Made by a program: the position numbers and the translations under genes
In this document: in pieces, positions 8,821-15,000 of the stretch
How the letters are laid out: each line of letters begins with the position of its first letter
Position numbering within the stretch: the stretch's first letter is position 1
DNA from: a virus
DNA length: 27,630 bases
Virus record (IMG/VR): IMGVR_UViG_3300043444_000274
Location: 1 to 27,630 of that record
Strand: one strand, 5' to 3'
Notes under the pieces: generated by a model
Told to the model about the DNA's origin: nothing
Database searches by the model: none
Seen by the model: the letters and a program-made list of their open reading frames with translations, nothing else

Positions 8821-8983
8821 TGACCAGATCGAGGCGATCGCGGAGCGTGCTGCCGAGGTCGCCTTAAACAAGGTCTACACAGAAGTCGGCAAATCAGTTT
8901 TAAAGAAGCTCGCCTGGCTCACAGGTGCAGCTGTTATCGGCCTGGCCATGTGGCTCGCAGGCCATAACTCTCTCCCCAAGTGA
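8798..8983 (+). CDS. Small single-pass membrane protein of the lysis unit (61 aa)
   Basis: Encodes 61 residues. ATG 8798 is preferred because GAAGGGG lies about 6 nt upstream; the in-frame ATG at 8780 directly abuts AAGGA and has no usable spacing. The first 35 residues are a soluble helix (LTDDQIEAIAERAAEVALNK), then one hydrophobic segment (LAWLTGAAVIGLAMWLAG) and a short polar end. Size, topology and the place ahead of holin and endolysin suggest a holin-like, antiholin or pinholin role, but no family match is certain. Confidence 0.7.
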   Translation: MKEVPLTDDQIEAIAERAAEVALNKVYTEVGKSVLKKLAWLTGAAVIGLAMWLAGHNSLPK

Positions 8984-8988
8984 TCAGC

Positions 8989-9090
8989 ATGAAGGACTGG
9001 CTGATCGCGTTCATCGCCGCAGCCGCGCTCTGCGGCCTGGTCCTGTGGTCGGTCTACGTCATGGTCTTCATGTGGAGGCTGCCATCGTGA
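8989..9090 (+). CDS. Very small hydrophobic protein (33 aa)
   Basis: Encodes 33 residues from ATG 8989 to TGA 9088-9090. Nearly all of it is one membrane segment (WLIAFIAAAALCGLVLWSVYV) followed by MVFMWRLPS. The ribosome site is weak, but the ORF fills exactly the space between neighbours, begins 5 nt after the previous stop, and its stop overlaps the next start (GTGA), so coupled translation is likely. Function unknown; possibly lysis-related. Confidence 0.5.
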   Translation: MKDWLIAFIAAAALCGLVLWSVYVMVFMWRLPS

Positions 9091-9584
9091 TCGATCCAAT
9101 CAGCGCCCTGGAGGGCCTACAAAAAGCCATCAGCATGGTCAAGAAGGCCAGCAAGGTCGCCAATGACCTAGGCGGCCTGGCGCCCATGATCGGCAAGATG
9201 TTCGACGCCAAGAGCATGGCCACCAAGGCGATGGTGGAGGCCAAGAGATCCGGCAACAAATCCAACCTTGGCACAGCGCTCCAGATCGAGATGGCGCTGG
9301 ACGAGGCCAAGCGTTTCGAGGCAGAGCTGATGCTCCTGTTCCAGGCATCTGGCCGCGCTGACGTCTGGGCAAAGATTAAGCAGCGCCAGGCGCAGATGGA
9401 CGCAGACGACGCGCATGAGGCACGCAAGCTCAAGGCCGAGGAAAAAAAGCGCAAGGAAAAAGAGCAGGAGCAGATGGAGATGGCCGCGCTCATTGGCGGC
9501 ATCGCGTTCGTCGTGCTCCTGGTCTTCATCGGCGTCGTTGAGCTGATGGACTTCTGCGAAACAACACGCCGCTGCGGTCGATGA
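9087..9584 (+). CDS. Coiled-coil protein with C-terminal membrane anchor, lysis region (165 aa)
   Basis: GTG 9087 is chosen as start because GGAGG at 9074-9078 lies 8 nt upstream and the start overlaps the previous stop; the frame is open further upstream but without a ribosome site. The product has 165 residues: helical residues 1-90 (IDPISALEGLQKAISMVKKA), a charged segment about 95-130 (LKAEEKKRKEKEQEQ), and one membrane segment about 134-155 (LIGGIAFVVLLVFIGVVELM). It might scaffold a lysis or host-takeover complex at the inner membrane. I do not recognise a named family; similar proteins occur in environmental podoviruses. It ends in ATGA, starting the next gene. Confidence 0.75.
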   Translation: MIDPISALEGLQKAISMVKKASKVANDLGGLAPMIGKMFDAKSMATKAMVEAKRSGNKSNLGTALQIEMALDEAKRFEAELMLLFQASGRADVWAKIKQRQAQMDADDAHEARKLKAEEKKRKEKEQEQMEMAALIGGIAFVVLLVFIGVVELMDFCETTRRCGR

Positions 9585-9730
9585 ATGAGTACCAAAAGCA
9601 ATTCAACCTGTTCTGCAAAGTCATTTGTTACGGCTGGGCTGCCTGGTGGTTTTTGGGCTTCCTGAGGTTCCTGCCTGACGACCTGTCGAACAGGATTGTG
9701 AATTTGCTACTTGAAAAGATTGGACTTTAA
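9581..9730 (+). CDS. Small aromatic-rich membrane protein (49 aa)
   Basis: Encodes 49 residues. ATG 9581 overlaps the previous stop by four bases (ATGA), so it is probably translated by coupling. Residues 10-31 form one hydrophobic, Trp/Phe-rich segment (VICYGWAAWWFLGFLRFL); the rest is an amphipathic tail (DDLSNRIVNLLLEKIGL). It ends 2 nt before the holin gene. No lipobox or spanin-like periplasmic domain is seen. Function unknown, probably part of the lysis cluster. Confidence 0.6.
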   Translation: MNEYQKQFNLFCKVICYGWAAWWFLGFLRFLPDDLSNRIVNLLLEKIGL

Positions 9731-9732
9731 AA

Positions 9733-10236
9733 ATGCTGTCTCTGTTCTCAACCCTCGGCGGCCTGCTGATCTCTGGCCTGCCCAAGCTCCTGGACTACTT
9801 CCAGAACAAAGCTGACCAAAAGCATGAGCTGGCGCTGGCCAGGGTCCAGACAGAGCGCGAGCTCGAGCTGGCGGCCAAGGGCTTTGCAGCGCAGCAGAGG
9901 GTCGAGGAGATCCGCACCGATCAGATCGCCATGCAGACCGACGCGCAGATGACTGTGGCCGCGTATGACCACGACAAGAAGGTCCTGGAGCGAGCCAGCA
10001 CCTGGGTCGTCAACTTCGTGGGCACTGTGCGCCCAATGGTGACCTACATCTTCGTGCTCGAGCTGTGCGCGATCAACGCCTGGATCGCCTTCTACGTCTA
10101 CGAGCACCCCAACCTTGTCCAGAACATGGACGACCTGATCCGCCTGGCCGACATCATCTTCAGCTCTGACGAGATGGCCATGTTGGGCGGGATCATCGGC
10201 TTCTGGTTCGGCTCACGCAGCTGGAGCAAGAAGTGA
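9733..10236 (+). CDS. Putative 3-TM holin (167 aa)
   Basis: Encodes 167 residues. After a short hydrophobic N-terminus (FSTLGGLLISGLPKLLDYF) comes a long charged helix (about 25-95). Then follow WVVNFVGTVRPMVTYIFVLE, a second hydrophobic helix around CAINAWIAFYVYE, and a last segment MAMLGGIIGFWFGSRSWSKK. The order of a long cytoplasmic helix, the R-P membrane turn, and a final glycine-rich helix with a basic end fits the 3TM holin family (GTA_holin_3TM type), which opens the inner membrane for the endolysin. The endolysin gene starts within its stop codon, which supports the call. Confidence 0.75.
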   Translation: MLSLFSTLGGLLISGLPKLLDYFQNKADQKHELALARVQTERELELAAKGFAAQQRVEEIRTDQIAMQTDAQMTVAAYDHDKKVLERASTWVVNFVGTVRPMVTYIFVLELCAINAWIAFYVYEHPNLVQNMDDLIRLADIIFSSDEMAMLGGIIGFWFGSRSWSKK

Positions 10237-10760
10237 ATTTGAGCAAGGCCGGTGCAGATCTCATGCACCAGTACGAGGGCTGCAGAAACCGGCCCTACCT
10301 ATGCCCCGCGCACATCTGGACGATCGGCTGGGGGCATGTGCTTTACCAGGAGCAGATCAGGCTGCCGATGGTGCGGGTGAAGGAGATCCACAGCCCCGTG
10401 ATCCGCAAGGAATACCCACTGAGACCGGAGGACAGCCGTGTTTGGAGTCAACAAGAGATCGATGCGCTATTCGCAAGTGACGTCGCTAGTTTTGAGCGTG
10501 GTGTTTTACGACTTGCTCCCAATCTGCTTGGCAATCAAGGCGCTTTCGACGCGTGTACCAGCTTTGCGTTCAATGCCGGGCTGGGAAACTTTCAGCGTTC
10601 CACTATTCGGATGAAGATCGGGCGCCAGGACTGGGAGGGGGCCGCGGAGGCCTTCATGCAGTGGACCAGGGGAGGAGGCAAGGAGCTGCCTGGCCTGGTC
10701 AAACGGCGCAAGGCTGAGAAGGCTCTATTCCTCAGCACGATGGAAACTGAGGACGAATGA
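10233..10760 (+). CDS. Endolysin, glycoside hydrolase family 24 lysozyme (175 aa)
   Basis: Cleaves peptidoglycan between MurNAc and GlcNAc to burst the cell. GTG 10233 has GGAG 6 nt upstream and overlaps the holin stop. The N-terminus aligns with T4-type lysozyme: E15 (HQYEGCRNRPYL), C24 and T30 (HIWTIGWGH) stand where T4 has E11, D20 and T26. The catalytic Asp is therefore Cys, a variant known from other active phage lysozymes. The second half has the usual AFDACTSFAFNAGLGNFQ and FMQWTRGGGKELPGLVKRR elements. No signal peptide or SAR anchor is present, so it depends on the holin. Length is normal for the family. Confidence 0.95.
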   Translation: MNLSKAGADLMHQYEGCRNRPYLCPAHIWTIGWGHVLYQEQIRLPMVRVKEIHSPVIRKEYPLRPEDSRVWSQQEIDALFASDVASFERGVLRLAPNLLGNQGAFDACTSFAFNAGLGNFQRSTIRMKIGRQDWEGAAEAFMQWTRGGGKELPGLVKRRKAEKALFLSTMETEDE

Positions 10761-10814
10761 CTGTGCCAGAATTGTGCCGTGGACATGTGCCACGCAGATT
10801 GCCATTGAGACCTT

Positions 10815-10841
10815 GAGCCCTGTAAATCAGGGCTCTTTTTT
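10815..10841 (+). terminator. Intrinsic terminator after the lysis genes
   Basis: A perfect 8-bp stem GAGCCCTG (10815-10822) / CAGGGCTC (10828-10835) with loop TAAAT is followed by six T residues (10836-10841). It ends rightward late transcription before attP and keeps it from reading against the integrase gene. Confidence 0.93.
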
Positions 10842-10849
10842 GTCTGATC

Positions 10850-10911
10850 AGATTCGAAATCCGGTGTACGGTTCTACCGTACCGTGGGTTCGAATCCCAC
10901 CCCTTCCGCCA
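10850..10911 (+). other. attP: 3' half of a class II tRNA-Ser (probably CGA anticodon)
   Basis: From 10850 the sequence reads like the anticodon loop through the CCA end of a serine tRNA: TTCGAAA loop with CGA as probable anticodon, a long variable arm (GTACGG-TTCTA-CCGTAC), T-arm GTGGG-TTCGAAT-CCCAC, acceptor strand CCCTTCC, discriminator G, and CCA at 10909-10911. No 5' half (D-arm, GGAAGGG) lies upstream; a terminator does. It is therefore not a working tRNA but the phage copy of the attachment site, next to the integrase stop. Integration would rebuild the host tRNA. The exact crossover core cannot be fixed from one sequence. Confidence 0.85.
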
Positions 10912-10913
10912 AA

Positions 10914-11951
10914 TCAAGCACTTACAGCTCCCTTGAAGTCTGGCCCAGCGGCGTCATTCGCCGGCTGTGCCAGATTTGTGTCAGGGAGCACGACACGCTC
11001 GGCTGCTGCAGCCAGGTGATCGCCCGGAATGTGCGCGTACTTGCGCACCATCTCGGTGGTCGCCCAGCCGCCCAGCTCCTGGAGCACGGTGGTCGGAGTG
11101 CCGGCCATCGCATGCCAGGTCGCCCAGGTGTGACGAAGGTCATGGAAACGGCACCAGGGCGCTCCAATCTGCGCTGTGACGCGTTTCCAGACGCTGGGGG
11201 ATATACGGTCGCCCACATCCTTGAAAACGCGTCCTAGGCGCTCTCCTGGCATCGTGGCCAGCAGCTGCCAGGCTTGGGCGTTCAAGGGCACGACCTGGCG
11301 CTCGTCGCCCTTGTGCTCGTCCGCGTGAATGATCAGGGTATTGAGCTCCAGGTTGACGTTCTCCCAGGTCAAGTTGAAGACATTGGATCTTCTCAACCCG
11401 GTGAGCAAAGCTAAACGGACCGGCGTCCGGTATTTCTCCGGTAACAGCGCCAGCAAATCGGCTGCTTGCTGGTGTGTCAGGAATGCGACTCGACGGGCCG
11501 GCTCGTTCTCCTCGATGAACTTGGGCGCCTCGTCCAGCCACTCCCAGACGTTCTTGGCGCGGTTGAGCACGCCGCGGATCAGGGCGCGGTAGCGGTTCCT
11601 GGTGGCCGGCTTGACGTCCTGGGGCAGGATCTCCTCGACCATGCCGGCGGTGATCTCATGCAGCCACTTGACCTTCTTGCCCAGCTCCTTGCGGAAGAAG
11701 GCGATCTTGTCCTTGTCGTCCTGGAAGGACTTTTTGCTGCCCTTCTCGACAACCCAGCGATCGAGCGCCTGGTCGAGCGTCTTCTTGGGCTTCTCCTTGA
11801 ACTTGCGCGTGCGGTAGAAGTCGGCCAGCTCGCGTGTGTAGGCCTCCTTGGCCAGCTTCTCGTCTTGAGTGCCAAGCGACTTGCGAAGTCGCTGGCCATC
11901 AATGGTGACGTTGATCCAGTAGGTGTTGCCGCGCAGTACAGGTTTGCTCAT
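10914..11951 (-). CDS. int: Tyrosine-type phage integrase (345 aa)
   Basis: Site-specific recombinase that joins attP to the host tRNA-Ser gene. The N-terminus (LRGNTYWINVTIDGQRLRKS) is an arm-binding domain; residues about 57-145 form the SAM-like core-binding domain; the catalytic domain holds R187 (LLTGLRRSNV), H270 and R273 (FHDLRHTWATWH), W296 (ELGGWAT) and the nucleophile Y305 (MVRKYAH). All catalytic residues expected for an active enzyme are visible, with K214 a candidate for the beta-hairpin lysine. Its stop codon is 3 nt from the end of the tRNA part. It reads leftward, toward the lysis genes. Confidence 0.97.
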   Translation of the reverse strand: MSKPVLRGNTYWINVTIDGQRLRKSLGTQDEKLAKEAYTRELADFYRTRKFKEKPKKTLDQALDRWVVEKGSKKSFQDDKDKIAFFRKELGKKVKWLHEITAGMVEEILPQDVKPATRNRYRALIRGVLNRAKNVWEWLDEAPKFIEENEPARRVAFLTHQQAADLLALLPEKYRTPVRLALLTGLRRSNVFNLTWENVNLELNTLIIHADEHKGDERQVVPLNAQAWQLLATMPGERLGRVFKDVGDRISPSVWKRVTAQIGAPWCRFHDLRHTWATWHAMAGTPTTVLQELGGWATTEMVRKYAHIPGDHLAAAAERVVLPDTNLAQPANDAAGPDFKGAVSA

Positions 11952-12015
11952 TTGTGTGCCTCATAAATCCGGTGGATAAAGTGACTGTAACACAACATTG
12001 AGAAAAACACATCGG

Positions 12016-12495
12016 TCAGGGGTTTGTTTTCCCCCAGTAGGCGATCAGGGCAGCCTCCGCTTTGCCGTCGTCCTTCACGCGTTTGAACTCCCCAGCTGAC
12101 GCCGGCCAGATCTGGGCAGCCTTTTGACGGCTGCCATCCTTGCCAGAATTGAGCTGGAGCGCTTTCTTCCACTTGCCAGGGGTAACGGTAGTGGCGGGGA
12201 TCTTCAGGCCCGCCAGGACGCCTTTGGCCAACCCGAAAGACTCACCGAAGGCAAACATGGAGGTGACGCCCTGGCCAGGCATGGCGCCCACCTGCTCGAT
12301 GACGGCCCTGGCGCCCTGGTAGGCGTAGAGCTCGAGCTCCGCAGCCAGCATCTCGGGCGAGACGCGGCGCTTGGCTTTGCCGCCAACGATCATCTCGACA
12401 GCGGGCATCTCAAAGACATGCACCAGCTTGCCGGTGTCCTCGATGATGGCGACAGCGCCTGACGCGCCTGGATCTATTCCGATGATGAAGCTCAT
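12016..12495 (-). CDS. RuvC-like Holliday junction resolvase (159 aa)
   Basis: Predicted to cut four-way DNA junctions formed in phage recombination and replication. The RNase H-like fold carries the expected acidic residues: D8 in IIGIDPGASGA, E67 in AVIEQVG, and D142/D143 with E147 in KDDGKAEAALIA. The central ESFGLAKGVLAGLKIP and TPGKWKKAL segments are typical of bacterial and phage RuvC-like proteins. The last gene of the early left operon; its start overlaps the stop of the HNH-like gene by four bases. Confidence 0.9.
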   Translation of the reverse strand: MSFIIGIDPGASGAVAIIEDTGKLVHVFEMPAVEMIVGGKAKRRVSPEMLAAELELYAYQGARAVIEQVGAMPGQGVTSMFAFGESFGLAKGVLAGLKIPATTVTPGKWKKALQLNSGKDGSRQKAAQIWPASAGEFKRVKDDGKAEAALIAYWGKTNP

Positions 12496-12995
12496 TTGTT
12501 GAGCCCTCCTATGAGCTGAATGAATGGGTTGAAGTAGTCGCGCCAGGTCTTGCCGCGCTTGATCACGCTGACGGTGGCCTGGCTTATGCCGAAGCGGGCG
12601 GCGATCTCTCGCTGCGTGCCCTCGGCGTCTCGGATCTCCGCGGCCAGCTCCAGGTTGAGCTTGCTGTGCTGCCTGGCCTTCTCAGACAGCTTTTTCATGC
12701 GGACAGGGCTGCTGGTGTATTTGCGTTCCTTCGAGACCATCTCCTGGAGGCGCTTGCGCGTCACCACCAGGAGGTGATCAGGATTCACACACAGCTCGTT
12801 GCGGCACTTGCAGGTGACCAGCTTGCCTTTGATGGCTTTGCCTTGGGCCTCTGCCAGGAAGCGGCGCACCGCTCCGACGCGGCCCTTGTAGTTCATCGTT
12901 GGCGTGGGTGCGTTGGACTGCATTGCGCCAGTCCACTCCCAGCAGTCACCGATCTCCTCGATGTGCATGCGCACGCGTTCAATCAGTTCCTTCAT
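12492..12995 (-). CDS. HNH-like zinc-binding protein with C-terminal helix-turn-helix (167 aa)
   Basis: The N-terminal half (CWEWTGA near residue 18, then TCKCRNELCVNPDHL at 61-75) is the HNH_3-type fold with structural cysteines C64 and C69 and the final H74. The position normally holding the first catalytic His appears to be C62, so nuclease activity is doubtful. Residues about 117-150 form a helix-turn-helix (GTQREIAARFGISQATVSVIKRG). It could be a degraded homing-type endonuclease or a DNA-binding regulator. It lies between a 36-aa membrane protein and the resolvase, overlapping both. Confidence 0.8.
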   Translation of the reverse strand: MKELIERVRMHIEEIGDCWEWTGAMQSNAPTPTMNYKGRVGAVRRFLAEAQGKAIKGKLVTCKCRNELCVNPDHLLVVTRKRLQEMVSKERKYTSSPVRMKKLSEKARQHSKLNLELAAEIRDAEGTQREIAARFGISQATVSVIKRGKTWRDYFNPFIQLIGGLNK

Positions 12996-13089
12996 CAGCG
13001 CCCCTCGTCATGACACAAAGGGCCATCGTCAACATTCCGACAAACACGCCGGCAAACAACGCAGCAAAAAGCCAGAGCCAGTGAATCAT
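12979..13089 (-). CDS. Very small membrane protein (36 aa)
   Basis: Reads from ATG 13089 to TGA at 12979-12981. The product is one membrane segment (HWLWLFAALFAGVFVGMLTM) with a polar tail (TRGADEGTD). Its start overlaps the stop of the exonuclease gene (ATGA) and its end runs 17 nt into the HNH-like gene, the arrangement of a coupled operon gene. Function unknown; one of three such proteins in this recombination operon. Confidence 0.6.
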   Translation of the reverse strand: MIHWLWLFAALFAGVFVGMLTMALCVMTRGADEGTD

Positions 13090-14282
13090 TTTTTGAACGC
13101 CTCCATCGTCTTGACGGCGCTCTTGATCTTCTTGGCCGCCTCGCGCTTGACTGGTGTGTCGGCCTTCACGGGGATGTCGTCAGGGTGCGTGGCCAGGTCG
13201 TCCCACATCGTCTCGAGGTCGGTGCGCTTGACGTCACCCGACTCGACGGTGCTGATTGGAAATTCGTTCTTATGCGCGATCACCTCGGCCATGAGCGAGC
13301 CTGGGCAGTTGTGCAGCTCTTTGCTGCTGAACGTTGCGCCGTACTCTTTGATGCCCTCGGGGCCGTTGACAAAGTGCAGGCCGTTCTCTTTGTGCTTGTA
13401 GGCGATCCAGTTCTCACCGCCGTCCTGTGCGTCCGCGTAGGGGACCAGGTAAGGGATCATCAGATGGATGTTGCAGCCCTTGATCTGGTCTTCGTTTGAC
13501 AGCTGCTTGTTGTGGGGCTTGCAATGCCATGCTGCATTCTCAACGGGTGAGGAATGGCAGCAGGTGCGGCAGTTCGCCTCGGCAGCCATGCCACCGTGGC
13601 AGTGCTTCCACATCGAGCAGTATTTGCACTCAAAGAAGTCGGCGTCAGTGCTGATTCTCCAGGGCGGCGCTGGCATCTCGATCAGTCGTTTGGCGCGATC
13701 GATCAGCTGGTCAAAGCGAGCCTTGTCGAAATGCACCCACTCGGTGTAGACGGCTGAGTCGTTCTTGTTCTCGGCCATGTACAGGGCGCGGTCGATCTCC
13801 ATCAGGCCCATGTAGACCTGCATCTGGTCGTAGTGCTGTGGCTTTGCGCCCTTCACGCTCTTGGACAGCAGCGCCTTAAATGACTTGTCGTTGTGCGTCT
13901 TGCACTCCACGACTGCCGGCGTCTTGGGCGCCTCGGGCAGTCCCTTGGCCACCGCGTCCAGGGAGCCACTGAAGTGGCCATCGCAGGCGTTGACGCGCCA
14001 CTGGTCGCCGCTCTCTGGGTCCACGTCCCAGACCTGGACGCCAGCGCCACGCAGCTCCTCAAAGAAGCGCGACTCGGCTGCCTGGCCAACGCCAAACAGT
14101 CTAAGCATGCGGCCTTCGAATTCTGGCTTGAGCGCCCAGCGCCAGGTCAGCCAGATGTAGCGGTCGCAGCTGTGGCCGATCAGGGACGCGCCCATGTGAG
14201 GGCGGTGCTCCTGCGGCTTTGATTCGTACCAGCGAATGATTGCCGCGCTGGTGGTGTGTTGGGATTCGGGTATTTGTGCCAT
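13086..14282 (-). CDS. RecB/Cas4-like PD-(D/E)XK exonuclease with probable Fe-S cluster (398 aa)
   Basis: Start at ATG 14282 is chosen because AGGG lies about 8 nt upstream; ATG 14288, in an ATGA overlap, has the site too near. The nuclease core shows E70 (VGQAAESRF), D109 (GHFSGSLDAV), E126 and K128 (AVVECKTH) and Q153/Q155 (HYDQMQVYMG). Four cysteines, C39 and then C219-x2-C222-x5-C228, have the spacing of the 4Fe-4S cluster of Cas4/AddB-type nucleases. After residue 235 a second cysteine/histidine module appears (CRTCCHSS, WHCKPH, GCNIH). It probably resects DNA ends for the Sak4-like annealing protein encoded upstream. Assignment to the superfamily is firm; the exact activity is inferred. 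Confidence 0.85.
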   Translation of the reverse strand: MAQIPESQHTTSAAIIRWYESKPQEHRPHMGASLIGHSCDRYIWLTWRWALKPEFEGRMLRLFGVGQAAESRFFEELRGAGVQVWDVDPESGDQWRVNACDGHFSGSLDAVAKGLPEAPKTPAVVECKTHNDKSFKALLSKSVKGAKPQHYDQMQVYMGLMEIDRALYMAENKNDSAVYTEWVHFDKARFDQLIDRAKRLIEMPAPPWRISTDADFFECKYCSMWKHCHGGMAAEANCRTCCHSSPVENAAWHCKPHNKQLSNEDQIKGCNIHLMIPYLVPYADAQDGGENWIAYKHKENGLHFVNGPEGIKEYGATFSSKELHNCPGSLMAEVIAHKNEFPISTVESGDVKRTDLETMWDDLATHPDDIPVKADTPVKREAAKKIKSAVKTMEAFKK

Positions 14283-14284
14283 GT

Positions 14285-14428
14285 TCATTTCCCTGCAATT
14301 GCCATTGCGACCAGAGGCAGGATCACCCAGTAACCGCGCAGCCCTACAAACCAGCCAAGCGCAAAGCCAAGGGACGTCACAGCAATCCAGCCGTTTTGAA
14401 AAAACCATTGTGAGTATTCGTTAAGCAT
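14285..14428 (-). CDS. Small membrane protein with two hydrophobic segments (47 aa)
   Basis: ATG 14428 to TGA 14285-14287. Residues 7-35 (WFFQNGWIAVTSLGFALGWF) and 37-45 (YWVILPLVAMAIA) form two short hydrophobic segments divided by GLRG. A GAGAAA site lies upstream. Its stop overlaps an alternative start of the exonuclease gene. It begins directly after the hairpin at 14451-14496. Function unknown. Confidence 0.55.
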   Translation of the reverse strand: MLNEYSQWFFQNGWIAVTSLGFALGWFVGLRGYWVILPLVAMAIAGK

Positions 14429-14450
14429 CGTTTTTCTCGTTCAAAAAGGT

Positions 14451-14496
14451 GGGGCCGCTGTCCGGCCCTCCGGGAACCCCCAGAGGCAGCGGCCCC
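14451..14496 (-). terminator. GC-rich hairpin in the early left operon (partial terminator or processing site)
   Basis: A perfect 10-bp inverted repeat, GGGGCCGCTG (14451-14460) and CAGCGGCCCC (14487-14496), encloses 26 nt. On the leftward transcript the stem is followed by ACC and then five U residues. It lies between the DUF669 gene and the exonuclease genes, so it could reduce exonuclease expression relative to the upstream genes. Confidence 0.55.
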
Positions 14497-14501
14497 GTTG
14501 T

Positions 14502-14981
14502 TTAACCCCAGGGCTTTGCAGCCTTTGCTGGTGCAGCTGAAGGAGCTGGCGCCGCGGGAGCCTTGGGCTTGGCGTTGTTGATGTGGCCACCGATGCCCTG
14601 GTAGCCCCAGATCACGTTGCGCGTCTCGTCCTTTTTGTCGATGCCAATCTCGGCCACAAAGGGCTGGTCGTGCAGCTGCTCGCTGTCTTCCACGTCATCG
14701 ATGCCGATGGCCATGCAGAGCTTGGCCAGTGACTCCTGGGCGATCTTGACGGCCTGGTGGTTGGGGTTGTCCAGGTTCAAGCGCTCCCAGTGACGGCGGC
14801 CTGAGTGCTCACCAGAGATGACGTGCATCTCGAGCTCGAGGTAGTGGCCGGTGTTGGCTTTGGTCGGTTTGGTTTCCGACTTCACGATCATCATTTCGTA
14901 CTCGCCTGCGGGCAGCGGGCCGTATGAGTTGGAGCGTTCTTCGATCTGGATTGCAGATGCTTTGAAGTTAATGAGTGCCAT
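14502..14981 (-). CDS. DUF669 family protein, probable ssDNA-binding protein (159 aa)
   Basis: The N-terminal 120 residues carry the DUF669 pattern: MALINFKASAIQ, then PLPAGEYEMMIVKSETKPTK, then TGHYLELEMHVISG, then RLNLDNPNHQAVKIAQ, then LHDQPFVAEIGI. DUF669 proteins lie beside Sak4/RecT-type genes in many phages and behave in predictions as OB-fold single-strand DNA-binding proteins. The C-terminus is a flexible Pro/Ala-rich tail (PKAPAAPAPSAAPAKA) ending in KPWG; unlike classical SSB tails it is not acidic. Lies directly after the Sak4-like gene. Confidence 0.85.
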   Translation of the reverse strand: MALINFKASAIQIEERSNSYGPLPAGEYEMMIVKSETKPTKANTGHYLELEMHVISGEHSGRRHWERLNLDNPNHQAVKIAQESLAKLCMAIGIDDVEDSEQLHDQPFVAEIGIDKKDETRNVIWGYQGIGGHINNAKPKAPAAPAPSAAPAKAAKPWG

Positions 14982-15000
14982 GTTTGAAAAGTTCCTAGTT

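Noticed and set aside
8925-9086. N-terminal extension of the coiled-coil lysis-region protein
   Set aside because: It would overlap two small genes fully, has no ribosome site, and its composition is unlike protein; GTG 9087 has GGAGG at ideal spacing.
10757-10816. 19-codon ORF after the endolysin stop
   Set aside because: It is short, has no ribosome site and runs into the terminator stem.
10850-10911. A complete tRNA gene
   Set aside because: Only the anticodon loop to CCA half is present; upstream lies a terminator and no D-arm or 5' acceptor strand.
13185-13499. Long open frames on the strand opposite to the exonuclease and other early genes
   Set aside because: They are shadows caused by GC-rich codon use of well-supported genes, with no ribosome sites or recognisable domains.
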